From contig JAHCHP010000006.1 of assembly GCA_026129765.1 (NCBI GenBank), forward strand, positions 62,001-126,000: 64,000 nucleotides of DNA, in the 5' to 3' direction. Below the pieces are notes generated by a model. That model saw only the letters and a list, made by a program, of their open reading frames with translations, did no database searches and had not been told where the DNA came from. Below, one piece after another: positions 31,853-41,141 of the stretch. The DNA is from Fimbriimonadia bacterium (GTDB taxonomy: Bacteria > Armatimonadota > Fimbriimonadia > Fimbriimonadales > GBS-DC). The position numbers were made by a program, and so were the translations under genes. Positions within the stretch are counted from its first letter, which is position 1. Every line of letters starts with the position of its first letter.

Positions 31853-33715
31853 ATGGAGCAAAAAACAAGGATGGGTTTCTGGCAGATGGCTCTGGTGCTG
31901 TTGATCGCGAGCGGGGCTACAGGGTATTTGGCATTGGAACGATTTCGCGTGGAGGAGCGCAATCGCGCGGTGGAAGTGGTGCTGGACTACAACGAAGCGG
32001 CTGCATTTGCCTCCGCCTCCGGGCTGGAGGTGACCGAATGGTTGAAGAAACTGCCTTTCCCATGTTCCATCGCGCTGCCCGAAGAGACTCTGGATGATTG
32101 GGGACAGGCAATTCTTGCGCCGGGCGGATTGCGTTACTTGCTTCTGCCGGACCATTACCGTCAAGCGAAATCGATGCTTGCCATGAAAGCGCGGGTGGAA
32201 CTGGCAATGCCCCCCACTGCCACCTCTTTTGTCACCGTTCAGGCGCTCGCCGACACGCCGCAGCCGATGATTTTCTATGTGTTGGGCGACCCTAATTTTA
32301 TTCGGAATCTCGGATTGGGACTTAATCCCCTCGCGACGCGACAGGTGCTGGGCGCAGGCATGAGACCGGTGGCGCGCCTCCAAAACTTTTTGGGCGCAAA
32401 ACCCGACTCGATTCGATTTAGCCTGCAGGATGCGCACAAAAAAGGGGCGCGACTGGTGATCTTTGCCGGCGATCAAGCCTTGGGTTTTCGTAAAGAGTTG
32501 GATTCGACGGTTGAAGCCATGCGCTCGATGGGCATGTTATATGGCGCGGTGGAGTTTGGGAAAATGGCGGGCGATGCCACCTTGACCCAAAAGTCGGTGG
32601 AGCGCGTGGTTCGTGTTCATAGTGTGAGCGCGCCCGAAGTGACTATGACCGCGCCCGAAGAACTCTTGGAGCGTTTTGCGCGCGCGGCGCAGGAGCGCAA
32701 TATCCGCGTGTTGTATGTCCGGCTTCCCATGAGCGCGAGCCAACCGCCCGATGAAAACGCGCTTGAGTTTCTGAAGCAATTGCAACGATACCTTTTGCGA
32801 GAAGGCTTGGAGATCAAATCGGCGCGTCCTTTTGAACCGTTGAACCCTCCCGTTTGGCTCTTTATGTTGGCGGGCGCAGGGGCGGGCGCGTTGTTGGGCT
32901 GGGGAGCCACTCTGCTGAAACCCGAACGCGCTTGGGTCGTTTTGCCCCTGTTGGGAGCCATCGTTTTGGGCGCGCTTTGTTATACGGAACTGGGGCGCAA
33001 AGTGGCGGCTCTTACGGCAGCGGTCGCGTTTCCTACTGTTGCCTTTTTACAATTGAGAGAGCCTCCCGTTTTTTCGTGGGGCGTGTTGGCGCGCGCGCTG
33101 CTGTCGGTGTTTTGCTGGAGCGTTTTGGGCGCGCTTTTGGTGGTGGGGCTGTTGGCAGAGAGCCGTTTCTTGGTCAAAGCAGACCAATTTTCGGGTATCA
33201 AGTTGGCGCACGTTTTACCGATGTTGTTAGTGGGAATGATGTTCGCCTACCGGGTGTATGGGGCAGAGAACATTCGCGCTTTGCTGAGCCAACCCGTCTT
33301 TTGGCGGCAGGCAGCGGTCGCGCTGGTACTGATGGGGGCAGTGGGTTTTATGCTGATTCGTTCTGGCAACGAGGCGCCCACTGCCGTGCCAGGTTGGGAA
33401 TTGAAATTGCGTTCGCTTTTGGAGCGCGCGCTGTCGGTTCGCCCTCGAACGAAAGAGTTTCTGATTGGCTATCCTGCTTTGGTGGTCGCGTTGGGGCTTT
33501 ACTTTTCTCAGAGGCGCGCCTATCTTCCGCTTTGGATGATGATCGCGGCGATTGGGCAGGTCTCGCTCATCAATACCTTTTGTCATTTGCATTCGCCATT
33601 GCTGGTATCGGCAACGCGTACCGGTTGGAGTATATTGATCGGGCTGGTGTTGGGCGCGGTCGCGCTTTGGGCGATTTTACGATGGGTAGCGCAAGAGAAG
33701 AAAAATCAGGTATGA
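31853..33715 (+). CDS. DUF5693-family polytopic membrane protein
   Basis: A 620-aa protein. An N-terminal TM helix is followed by ERFRVEERNRAVEVVLDYNEA, the recognisable start of DUF5693 proteins, and an extracytoplasmic region of about 300 residues (repeat of AAQERNIRVLYVRLP type). Eight or more TM helices fill the second half (about 330-615). Function unknown; in some Armatimonadota and Firmicutes these genes lie next to polysaccharide or cell-wall genes (family knowledge). Start ATG 31853 has GGGGGAG just upstream; an in-frame ATG at 31835 is too close to a TATTAT -10. It overlaps the convergent toxin gene by 10 nt at the 3' end. Confidence 0.8.
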   Translation: MEQKTRMGFWQMALVLLIASGATGYLALERFRVEERNRAVEVVLDYNEAAAFASASGLEVTEWLKKLPFPCSIALPEETLDDWGQAILAPGGLRYLLLPDHYRQAKSMLAMKARVELAMPPTATSFVTVQALADTPQPMIFYVLGDPNFIRNLGLGLNPLATRQVLGAGMRPVARLQNFLGAKPDSIRFSLQDAHKKGARLVIFAGDQALGFRKELDSTVEAMRSMGMLYGAVEFGKMAGDATLTQKSVERVVRVHSVSAPEVTMTAPEELLERFARAAQERNIRVLYVRLPMSASQPPDENALEFLKQLQRYLLREGLEIKSARPFEPLNPPVWLFMLAGAGAGALLGWGATLLKPERAWVVLPLLGAIVLGALCYTELGRKVAALTAAVAFPTVAFLQLREPPVFSWGVLARALLSVFCWSVLGALLVVGLLAESRFLVKADQFSGIKLAHVLPMLLVGMMFAYRVYGAENIRALLSQPVFWRQAAVALVLMGAVGFMLIRSGNEAPTAVPGWELKLRSLLERALSVRPRTKEFLIGYPALVVALGLYFSQRRAYLPLWMMIAAIGQVSLINTFCHLHSPLLVSATRTGWSILIGLVLGAVALWAILRWVAQEKKNQV

Positions 33716-34041
33716 CTTATATTAAGAAGGTCTTTCAAAACGATGTGTACCTTGTTCCAGTCACTTTGACTTAGAATACCTAAGGAACGCTCAATCAAAG
33801 ATTTTTCAAGAGTTGCTAATTTATGAATCCTTACAATGGATTGAGCAAGTAACCCCGCCTGTTGCCAATCGACGATTTCTACATCGAAATCAGAACGTTT
33901 GACTTGACTACTGATTCGCGCTACTATCACGTCTCCATCATTGGTATCTTTAAGCACCAATGCGGGGCGTCTCTTACCTTGATTTAGTCCCGTATATGGG
34001 AAAAACAGAAGAACTACTTCACCCGGTGAAAGTATGCTCAT
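33706..34041 (-). CDS. MazF/PemK-family toxin (putative endoribonuclease)
   Basis: A 111-aa protein of the CcdB/PemK fold. GEVVLLFFPYTG then GKRRPALVLKD is the family start; VIVARISSQ and QSIVRIHKLATLEKSLIERS correspond to the core strands and catalytic region. It would cleave mRNA when freed from its antitoxin. Coupled by a 4-nt ATGA overlap to the upstream 81-aa gene. Its 3' end overlaps the convergent DUF5693 gene by 10 nt. Confidence 0.85.
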   Translation of the reverse strand: MSILSPGEVVLLFFPYTGLNQGKRRPALVLKDTNDGDVIVARISSQVKRSDFDVEIVDWQQAGLLAQSIVRIHKLATLEKSLIERSLGILSQSDWNKVHIVLKDLLNISHT

Positions 34042-34283
34042 GGTTTTTCTAATGAATCATACATTGAATCAGAATCATCGTATCCAGAGAAAAACTGTTC
34101 CGCTGTTGCGCGCGACCAAGCGGAAGCAGTATGTTCATTGGAATGCTCGTCAACTAATATCAGCAAACGCACGATTTCGCCAGGCGGTAGCAAATCGATC
34201 AAGTAGTCTGGTATTTCGAGTTTTCCGTCTGCAGTCACTTTAACGGGACACTCATAGGCTTTCACTTGGTGCAATGTATTCAT
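34038..34283 (-). CDS. Putative antitoxin of the MazF-type pair
   Basis: An 81-aa acidic protein with a beta-rich N-terminus (VKVTADGKLEIPDYLIDLLPPG, an AbrB-like or DUF-type arrangement) and an acidic, probably disordered C-terminus (GYDDSDSMYDSLEKP) suited to wrapping the toxin. Identified mainly by size, charge and position. A TATAAT lies at 34309-34314 (minus), about 25 nt upstream. Confidence 0.7.
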   Translation of the reverse strand: MNTLHQVKAYECPVKVTADGKLEIPDYLIDLLPPGEIVRLLILVDEHSNEHTASAWSRATAEQFFSGYDDSDSMYDSLEKP

Positions 34284-34560
34284 CTTAGGTTGAATCGCCT
34301 CCAACAGTATTATACACGTTGTTGTTGCCAAAATGCGCATTGGTGTTAACCATATGAGAAAATCAGGTATGATTTATCTTACGGACAGCCGATGTTTCGC
34401 CTGTTGTTCAAAAGTTTGTCCGGTTTTGAGTTTTTTTTGAGTCTTTACTTTAGGGAGCCTCCACATGGAGTCGCCGCTTTGTGCCAAGGAAAGGAAAGAA
34501 ACAACGCATGGCTGCGTCTTGTGTGGATCGGTTACCCAATCAAAAGGTGGTGAAAACTTT

Positions 34561-35385
34561 ATGAGACGCGCTATTCTATTGCTTGCGGTTTACTCAGCTT
34601 TATCCAGCGCTGCCCTCGCGGCAGATCGCACAACGCTCTATGGTATGACCTACGACGGCTATCTTCTGAAAATTGACCGTCTGACTGGTGCAGGAACCGT
34701 GATTCGTGGTCAATTAGCCCCTCAATATCGCAGTATTGACAGCCTGGAGTTCGTCGACAATAAGTTCTACGCCTCGTACGATGGCGGTCGAATCGTTAAG
34801 TTCGGCTTCAATTCCGGCGATGAAGTCGTAGTGGGTGACAGTGGTCTTCCCTATGTAGAAGCCTTAGCCGCCGATTCGACCGACCGTTTGTTTGCCAGCG
34901 TCTCCCGCGACAATGATGTTTCCGCGGAAGGCGTGGGGCAGGTGAACCTAACGAATGGATCGGTTTCCAGCATCGTCGACTCTGCGGATATGTCTGTGGC
35001 TTGGGATATGGATGCCATGGCTTTCGATACCTTTGACCGTCTTTTTGGCATCAATCTGGACAATCCTCGCAAACTGTTCCAGTTTAACAAACTCACGGGC
35101 GCGATCACGAACGCGGTAGACTTGACCAATATCTATCCTGCGATGACGATTTTGCCTCGGTTTGATACCTTTTATGCTGCCAGCACCGACACCGTTTTCC
35201 TCTCCAGCACGCCTGCCGATCTCTACATTCTTGACCAGTTCACCGGCAACGAGACTCTGGTCGGCAGCATTGGCTACGCGAATGTGACGGGCTTGACTTT
35301 TGGACCGGTGCCGGAGCCTGCCAGTCTGCTCGCGTTGGGAGCAGGTTTGGTGGGTCTAACTGCCAAACGGCGTAAACGCGCATGA
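34561..35385 (+). CDS. PEP-CTERM sorted exported protein
   Basis: A 274-aa protein. Signal peptide MRRAILLLAVYSALSSAALA, beta-propeller-like middle (LYGMTYDGYLLKIDRLTGAG, LYILDQFTGNETLVGSIG), then VPEPASLLALGAGLVGL and a basic tail (KRRKRA). The C-terminal tripartite signal is recognised by exosortase. The start is ATG 34561, which places AGGTGG upstream and the signal peptide at the N-terminus; an earlier ATG (34465) would precede it by 32 cysteine-containing residues. Confidence 0.88.
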   Translation: MRRAILLLAVYSALSSAALAADRTTLYGMTYDGYLLKIDRLTGAGTVIRGQLAPQYRSIDSLEFVDNKFYASYDGGRIVKFGFNSGDEVVVGDSGLPYVEALAADSTDRLFASVSRDNDVSAEGVGQVNLTNGSVSSIVDSADMSVAWDMDAMAFDTFDRLFGINLDNPRKLFQFNKLTGAITNAVDLTNIYPAMTILPRFDTFYAASTDTVFLSSTPADLYILDQFTGNETLVGSIGYANVTGLTFGPVPEPASLLALGAGLVGLTAKRRKRA

Positions 35386-35392
35386 GACCATG

Positions 35393-35424
35393 GGCATGAG
35401 AGGCAAACTACCTCTCATGCCTTC
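35393..35424 (+). terminator. Intrinsic-type hairpin between PEP-CTERM gene and trpF
   Basis: A perfect 11-bp stem (GGCATGAGAGG with CCTCTCATGCC, 7-nt loop), followed by TTCT. The tail is weak in T. It also argues that trpF starts after it. Confidence 0.65.
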
Positions 35425-35431
35425 TCCAAAA

Positions 35432-36088
35432 ATGTTTGTCAAAATCTGTGGAATCACCCGCTTGACCGATGCCCAAGCGGCGGCGCAGTCGGGAGCAAAC
35501 GCGCTCGGTTTTGTTTTTGAGCCAACCAGTAAGCGTTTTTTCGCGCGCGATTTAGATTGGACCCAGTGGGTTTCGCGAACCCCCATGCCCCGTGTCCTGG
35601 TGGCAGCGACCGCCGAGACCATTCCACAATCCCTTCCAGAAATTGCGCTGTTCCAGGCTTTACAAATCTATGGAACCTCCAACCCCACCGAACTCTTAGC
35701 ATCGCCGTTTATGAGCCCTGTCTTGGCTCAAAATCTATCGCTTTGGATCGCCTTTCGCGTGGCAGCGCAAACGGACCCAGGCACTTTGATAAAATCGATG
35801 ACGGCTTGGGAACCCTATGCGGATTATTTCTTGCTGGATGCGTATGATCCGGGGGCATTGGGCGGCACAGGCAAGACTTTAGATTGGGAGATTGCCCGCA
35901 CCATCGTCAAGCAGTCGCCGCGCCCCGTGCTGCTGGCTGGCGGCTTAACACCCAACAATGTGCAAGACGCGATTCGCGCTGTTCTCCCTTTTGGCGTGGA
36001 TGTCAGTACCGGAGTCGAAAGCGCGCCTGGAGTGAAGTCAGAAAAGAAAATCGGTGAGTTTATTCAAAACGCGCGCGCGACAGGGTAG
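35432..36088 (+). CDS. trpF: Phosphoribosylanthranilate isomerase
   Basis: A 218-aa TIM-barrel enzyme of tryptophan synthesis. MFVKICGITRLTDAQAA contains the catalytic Cys; ANALGFVFEPTSKRF, FLLDAYDPGALGGTGKTLDW and PVLLAGGLTPNNV are family motifs, the last two including the catalytic Asp and the phosphate-binding site, followed by GVDVSTGVESAPGVKSEKKI. The open frame begins at 35390, but the family always starts at M-x-VKICG; the start at 35432 lacks a clear ribosome-binding site. No other trp genes in the window. Confidence 0.93.
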   Translation: MFVKICGITRLTDAQAAAQSGANALGFVFEPTSKRFFARDLDWTQWVSRTPMPRVLVAATAETIPQSLPEIALFQALQIYGTSNPTELLASPFMSPVLAQNLSLWIAFRVAAQTDPGTLIKSMTAWEPYADYFLLDAYDPGALGGTGKTLDWEIARTIVKQSPRPVLLAGGLTPNNVQDAIRAVLPFGVDVSTGVESAPGVKSEKKIGEFIQNARATG

Positions 36089-36120
36089 AATTCTTGATTA
36101 GAATTGGAGAAAAAACCGTT

Positions 36121-37914
36121 ATGGATAAAAACAAAACCTTACCGCGCTGGGATATGAGCGTTATTTATCCCAGTTTAGATTCCCCGCAATTTGAGCGCGA
36201 CTTCCGCGCATTGATGCGTTCTATCGAAGATTTATACGGACTTTTTGAGGAATTTGGGATTCAAAAAACAGAGTCCCCACCCGATACCGCTGCCGCCGCG
36301 AAAACCTTCGATTATGTGGCGAAACAGTTGAACGAGCTGATGGAGTCGCACCGTATGCTGACGGCGTATGTTTATGGGTTTGTGACGACCGACTCGCGTG
36401 ATGATTTTGCGCAGGCGCGACTGAGCGAACTGCAAAAACATTCGGTCAAACTGACCCAGTGCATCACGCGCTTCACCGCCTGGATTGGGTCTTTGGATGT
36501 GGAAGCGTTAATCGGCGCGTCCGAATATGCGCAGGACCATGCTTTTGCGCTGAGAAAAGCTAAAGTCGATGCGGAACATCTCATGTCGCCTGTGGAGGAA
36601 GCATTAGCGGTGGAGATGCGTTTGACGGGCGGAACCGCCTGGGGCAAGTTGCATGGCAATATCACCTCGCAAATTACGGTGCCGGTGGAGTTAGAGGGCG
36701 AGACACAAGAGTTGACCATGAGCGAGACGCGCAATCTGGCTTATGACAAAAATCGGGAGACGCGCCGCGCAGGTTTTGAAGCGGAAATGAAGGCATGGGC
36801 GAAACATGCGCTGCCTTTGGCTGCCGCCATGAACAGCATCAAAGGCGAAACCGCATTGCTGGCGCGCAAGCGAGGTTGGGAGTCCGCGCTGCATGCGGCG
36901 GTCTTCCAGAACAATATCGATATCGAGACCCTGGAAGCCATGATGACGGCTGCGCGAGAATCGTTCCCCATGTTCCGTCGCTATTTCCAACTGAAGGCGC
37001 GTATGTTAGGGGTTCCGAAATTAGCGTGGTACGACATCTTCGCGCCGGTGGGCGAGGGGGTTCGCGTTTGGGAGTATGACGAGGCGAGCCAATTTATTGT
37101 GGAGCAGTTCGCCGCCTACTCTCCTAAAATGAGTGAGTTCGCTGCGCGCGCCTTTAAAGAGAACTGGGTTGATGCTCCGCCCGCGCCAGGGAAGCGCGAT
37201 GGCGCGTTTTGTATGGGAGTGCGCAAAGATGAGTCACGCATTTTGATGAACTACAAACCTGCCTTTGGCGGGCTAAGCACGCTGGCGCATGAGTTAGGAC
37301 ATGCTTATCATAACCTCTGTTTAGCGAACCGCACAATGATCCAGCACCAGACCCCGATGACGCTCGCCGAAACCGCCAGTATCTTCTGCGAGACGATCAT
37401 CCGGCAAGCCAGCCTGAAAGACGCCGACAAGCAGGAACAGATCGCGATCTTGGAAGCCTCCTTGCAAGGCGCATGCCAAGTGGTCGTGGACATCAGCAGT
37501 CGTTTCCTGTTTGAGAAGAACACGATTGAACGCCGTCAAGAGCGCGAGTTGTCGGTGGAGGAACTGTGTAACATCATGCGGCAGGCTCAGATGGATACCT
37601 ATGGAGAAGGGATAGACCAGGAAACTTTCCATACCTATATGTGGGCTTCCAAACCGCATTACTACGGCAGCGCATTTTACAACTATCCCTACATGTTCGG
37701 TTTGCTGTTCGGGTTGGGGCTTTACGCGCTCTACCAGCAAGACCCAGACGGTTTTCGCGCCCGCTATGACGATTTGCTCTCCAGCACCGGTATGGCTGAT
37801 GCTGCTACCCTCGCGCAGCAGTTTGGTTTCGACATTCGAACGCCTGATTTCTGGCGCGCCAGCCTGAGTCAGATCGGGCAGGATGTGGACCTGCTGGAGT
37901 CGCTGATTGCGTGA
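36121..37914 (+). CDS. pepF: Oligoendopeptidase F (M3 family metallopeptidase)
   Basis: A 597-aa cytoplasmic zinc peptidase. The active site is LAHELGHAYH (HELGH at 390-394), followed by the third ligand region LAETASIFCETI. Domain order (PepF N-terminal helical domain then peptidase M3) and length fit the Bacillus-type family. RBS GGAG lies about 12 nt before ATG 36121. Followed with a 1-nt overlap by the presenilin-like gene, so both are likely in one operon. Confidence 0.94.
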   Translation: MDKNKTLPRWDMSVIYPSLDSPQFERDFRALMRSIEDLYGLFEEFGIQKTESPPDTAAAAKTFDYVAKQLNELMESHRMLTAYVYGFVTTDSRDDFAQARLSELQKHSVKLTQCITRFTAWIGSLDVEALIGASEYAQDHAFALRKAKVDAEHLMSPVEEALAVEMRLTGGTAWGKLHGNITSQITVPVELEGETQELTMSETRNLAYDKNRETRRAGFEAEMKAWAKHALPLAAAMNSIKGETALLARKRGWESALHAAVFQNNIDIETLEAMMTAARESFPMFRRYFQLKARMLGVPKLAWYDIFAPVGEGVRVWEYDEASQFIVEQFAAYSPKMSEFAARAFKENWVDAPPAPGKRDGAFCMGVRKDESRILMNYKPAFGGLSTLAHELGHAYHNLCLANRTMIQHQTPMTLAETASIFCETIIRQASLKDADKQEQIAILEASLQGACQVVVDISSRFLFEKNTIERRQERELSVEELCNIMRQAQMDTYGEGIDQETFHTYMWASKPHYYGSAFYNYPYMFGLLFGLGLYALYQQDPDGFRARYDDLLSSTGMADAATLAQQFGFDIRTPDFWRASLSQIGQDVDLLESLIA

Positions 37915-38774
37915 TGAAAGCGCGCTGGTATGAAGGCGCGTTGTGGGTTGCGTTCTTCCTTCTGGTCGTCTGGGTTACCCCGCTCATCCATGTGCCTCTG
38001 TCATGGGTGAGCGTCGGAACCGCCTTGACGACGCTGCTCTTCATGCCGGTGGTCATCATGCTGGCAGTCAGTTTAACCCGTTGGGGAGAGGCGTGGTGGT
38101 CGGGTCCGGTCATGCTGGCGGCAGGGCTGTTTTGTTGGCAGCTTATGCTCCGCCTGCCAGAAGCGATGGGCTGGTTTCCGCCACCCCCCCCTCATCAGAA
38201 ACCGGACTGGCTGGTCCCGTTTATTTTCTATCGGGGTGTCTTCAGTTTGACCCTTCTCATCGCGGCGGTGGGTTTAGGACGGACGATTGCGCTGGCAATT
38301 CGTGAAAAGAATCTGCTTGCGCCGGTGGTTCCGTTTTCCGCGATTGTCGACATGCTGACCGTCTTTTCGCCAGGCGGATTTGTAAAACAGATGCTTCAGA
38401 ACGCCCCGGAAGTGGTGGCGAAAGCCAGCGTGGCGGTTCCTGCGGCGGGCGCGGTGGTTAGGCAGGATATCGCGCCGACAGCAATAATTGGGGTGGGCGA
38501 TTTTATCTTTTTGGCGATGTATGCTGCTTGCCTGCATAAGTTTCAGATGCGAACCAAGCCCACGATTTTGGGTTTTATCGGCGTTTTAACGCTTTATCTC
38601 TGGATGGTACTGTTTATACCGGGCTTCACGAAGCTGCCCGCTTTGGTCCCCATGGCGGCGGTCTTTTTGATCGTCAATTGGAGAGAGTTCCAACTGAACC
38701 GCTCAGAAAAAATTGCCAGTATCGCGGTCGTGTTGTTGGCAACTGGCATCATAGCCTACCTCTTTTGGCGGTAA
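37914..38774 (+). CDS. Presenilin-like GxGD intramembrane aspartyl protease homologue
   Basis: A 286-aa polytopic membrane protein with about nine hydrophobic segments. Three presenilin/signal-peptide-peptidase landmarks are in the right order: an Asp in a helix followed by a loop (FSAIVDMLTVFSPGGFVKQM, D146; compare YD in presenilin), GVGDFIFLAMY (193-203, catalytic D196; compare GLGDFIFYS), and KLPALVP (about 240-246; compare the PAL motif). A proline-rich loop lies at 88-93. Such proteases cleave within TM helices of substrates. Family presence in bacteria is limited, so activity remains an inference. The start is taken as ATG 37914 (a GTG at 37911 is also possible); it overlaps pepF by 1 nt. 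Confidence 0.75.
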   Translation: MKARWYEGALWVAFFLLVVWVTPLIHVPLSWVSVGTALTTLLFMPVVIMLAVSLTRWGEAWWSGPVMLAAGLFCWQLMLRLPEAMGWFPPPPPHQKPDWLVPFIFYRGVFSLTLLIAAVGLGRTIALAIREKNLLAPVVPFSAIVDMLTVFSPGGFVKQMLQNAPEVVAKASVAVPAAGAVVRQDIAPTAIIGVGDFIFLAMYAACLHKFQMRTKPTILGFIGVLTLYLWMVLFIPGFTKLPALVPMAAVFLIVNWREFQLNRSEKIASIAVVLLATGIIAYLFWR

Positions 38775-38842
38775 ATCTTAAACAGAATTCGCATAAAATC
38801 TACCGTTTTGATTAGGTTTTTCAGCCCGAAAACAGTGATCTC

Positions 38843-38872
38843 CGTCATTCCTGCGAACGCGGGAATCCACGA
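38843..38872. repeat. Interspersed palindromic repeat copy
   Basis: GTCATTCCTGCGAACGCGGG and flanks, the reverse complement of the element at 6820-6849. The rest of 38775-38985 shows no gene. Confidence 0.7.
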
Positions 38873-38984
38873 AAATCATTCGGTTTCGAGAAACTTTATT
38901 GCGAAGCCAATCCATGCTTAATTCCGTATTGGGAGCCGCTCATGTCCCGAAACCCTGCTTGTAAGAACCCCTCATTTTGACCGT

Positions 38985-39099
38985 GTAACTCTATGTAGAA
39001 AATAATATGCCTACTCTGACTGCAAACGTACCCCTTGCTCAGAGTTTTGGCGCTCTCCTGAAACCGCTTGATCCCGTAGCCAAGCGGTTTTTTCTTTTT
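38985..39099 (+). ncRNA. Candidate small RNA or attenuator leader upstream of argH
   Basis: A stem-loop (ACTCTGA 39013-39019 with TCAGAGT 39039-39045) is followed by a strong intrinsic terminator: a 10-bp stem (39061-39070 with 39081-39090) running into a T-rich tail to 39099. The terminator lies about 50 nt before argH rather than after a gene. It could end a short non-coding RNA or act as a conditional terminator for argH. No T-box or known riboswitch core was recognised. Confidence 0.4.
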
Positions 39100-39152
39100 G
39101 CAAAGACCGGCTTGGAACAGGACTCGGCAGCGCAATCGCGAATCTGAACCGT

Positions 39153-40562
39153 ATGCAGCGAAAGGAACCAGAAAAAATGTGGGGCGGTCGATTTGGAAAG
39201 GGACCGGCTCCTGAAGCGGAAGATTTTACGCGATCAATTCATATCGATGCGCGGTTGTGGGAACAAGATATTGCGGGCAGCTTGGCGCATATCCGCATGT
39301 TGGCGGCGCGCGGGGTGGTTTCGCCTCAAGAAGCCAATCAAATTGTGCAGGGCTTACTTGATTTGAAACGCGCGATTGAGACCGGAAAGGTCATGATCGA
39401 TCCCAGCGTGGAAGACATACATACTTTTATCGAGACTAAATTGCGAGAGAAGGTTGGACCGGTCGCAGGCAAATTGCATACTGCCCGCAGCCGGAACGAT
39501 CAAGTGGTCACCGATTTGCGGCTCTGGACACGGGACGCTTTGCAGGATGTGCAATTATCGCTGCATATGCTTCAACAGACGCTGATCGACTTGGCGGAAG
39601 AACACCTGCAGACCCTGATGCCCGGCTTGACTCATCAACAACACGCGCAACCCGTCACGCTGGCGCATCACCTGATGGCGTACTTCTGGATGTTGGAACG
39701 CGACCATGAGCGACTGAGTCAATCCCATCACCGGATGAACTTAAGTCCGTTGGGGGCGGGCGCGCTGGCAGGCACTTCGATTCCTATCGACCCCATTATC
39801 ACCGCTTCCGAATTGCAGTTTAACGATGTGATTCCTAATAGCATGGATGCGGTTTCCGACCGTGATTTTGTGGCGGAAACTCTCTTTGTCTATGCGCTGA
39901 TGATGACCCATCTTTCAAGGTTGGCGCAGGAACTGATTCTGTGGAGCGCGCCGGAGTATGGTTTTGTGGAGTTGGACGATAGCTATACCACCGGCAGCAG
40001 TCTCATGCCGCAAAAGAAGAATCCTGATGTGATGGAACTGATCCGTGGGCGTTCGGCGCGCGCCATTGGCAATCTGACCGCTATGCTGACCACCCTCAAA
40101 GGGCTGACCCTGACCTATCATCGCGATTTACAAGATGATAAAACGATTCTGTTTGAAACGCACGATTTTATGCTGCCTGCCTTGAATCTGACCAACTCCG
40201 TATTGTCTTCTGCGGTCTGGAACACAGAACGTATGCGTCAAGCCGTCATAGGCGATTATTCCACCGCGACTGAATTAGCCAACTATTTGGTGACAAAAGG
40301 GGTTCCGTTCCGGGAGGCGCATAAACTCACAGGGCAGATTGTGTTGTCTTGCGTCCAGCAAGGCAAACCCCTGGAGGCATTGACGGTTGAGGAACTAAGC
40401 GCATATCATAAAACGATTGGGGAAGATGTCCTACAGGCGCTTCAACCGGAGCATGCCGTGGCGTCTTCGTTGTCTCAGACGGGAACCGCGCCACTCGTTG
40501 TTCAAGCGCAAATAGAACTGGCAAGAGAGACCTTGAAAAATCACCGGCGGCTGGGCGGCTGA
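39153..40562 (+). CDS. argH: Argininosuccinate lyase
   Basis: A 469-aa enzyme of the fumarase/aspartase superfamily, last step of arginine synthesis (argininosuccinate to arginine and fumarate). Markers: KMWGGRFGKGPAPEAEDF at the N-terminus, HTARSRNDQVVTDLRLW, TPGLTHQQHAQPVTLAHH-type region with the catalytic His, and the signature GSSLMPQKKNPDVMEL with the catalytic Ser. Full family length. No strong ribosome-binding site; a strong terminator-like hairpin lies just upstream. Confidence 0.96.
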   Translation: MQRKEPEKMWGGRFGKGPAPEAEDFTRSIHIDARLWEQDIAGSLAHIRMLAARGVVSPQEANQIVQGLLDLKRAIETGKVMIDPSVEDIHTFIETKLREKVGPVAGKLHTARSRNDQVVTDLRLWTRDALQDVQLSLHMLQQTLIDLAEEHLQTLMPGLTHQQHAQPVTLAHHLMAYFWMLERDHERLSQSHHRMNLSPLGAGALAGTSIPIDPIITASELQFNDVIPNSMDAVSDRDFVAETLFVYALMMTHLSRLAQELILWSAPEYGFVELDDSYTTGSSLMPQKKNPDVMELIRGRSARAIGNLTAMLTTLKGLTLTYHRDLQDDKTILFETHDFMLPALNLTNSVLSSAVWNTERMRQAVIGDYSTATELANYLVTKGVPFREAHKLTGQIVLSCVQQGKPLEALTVEELSAYHKTIGEDVLQALQPEHAVASSLSQTGTAPLVVQAQIELARETLKNHRRLGG

Positions 40563-40564
40563 GA

Positions 40565-41077
40565 TCAGACCAGCCGTTCCAATTGCAGGCGGCTGTCGGT
40601 GTCTAACTTTTCATAGTCGCGAATTTCGTAACGGTTGCCATCGATGGCGATAATCAGATAGCGGCTCGCGCCCAACTCATGCACATTGTCGCGCCAGTTG
40701 CGCACATAAAACTTGCGTTTGCCCCGGTCCGTTTCCACATCCCAACTCAGCATGCCGAACTCTTCTTTCAGGGAATGAACCTTAGTGATGATGGGAATGA
40801 AATAACGTCTCTCCAACTGTTCTTCCAGAATGCGCAGCGACGCGCTATCCATCCCCCTCAAGTCTCTAAACATGCCCACTTCCTGCCCATCAGAAGTCGT
40901 GATGTTGATATAACGGGAGGCATCCGAGAAAGGGAACGCGCGCGCGAACGCTACATCCAGATAGCAACATTCCTCATTGAGCGTAAGGCGGATGTTGTCG
41001 CTTTCAGGGGTTCGTTCGATAGTGACTTGGCTGGGGTCCAGCCAGCGTATTTCCAATCGGCTCTCGGTCTCTTGCAT
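40565..41077 (-). CDS. DUF1854-family protein
   Basis: A 170-aa cytoplasmic protein. The body IRLTLNEECCYLDVAFARAFPFSDASRYI and the closing NWRDNVHELGASRYLIIAID then DGNRYEIRDYEKLD are typical of DUF1854, a family found next to cyanophycin or ABC-transporter genes in some bacteria. Function unknown. It converges on argH with a 2-nt gap. TAAAAT at 41087-41092 (minus) lies 9 nt before the ATG. Confidence 0.82.
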   Translation of the reverse strand: MQETESRLEIRWLDPSQVTIERTPESDNIRLTLNEECCYLDVAFARAFPFSDASRYINITTSDGQEVGMFRDLRGMDSASLRILEEQLERRYFIPIITKVHSLKEEFGMLSWDVETDRGKRKFYVRNWRDNVHELGASRYLIIAIDGNRYEIRDYEKLDTDSRLQLERLV

Positions 41078-41141
41078 AACAGCATGATTTTACCGCATGA
41101 TACGCGTAAAGAGGTATCATTATGGGTGAGGTAATAGAGTC

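Noticed and set aside
32854-33774. 306-codon open frame inside the DUF5693 gene
   Set aside because: Gly/Arg-rich shadow in another frame; the overlapping frame has clear TM helices and family signature.
38896-39135. 79-codon minus-strand open frame
   Set aside because: No ribosome-binding site and it covers the terminator and a repeat; the hairpins on the plus strand explain the region better.
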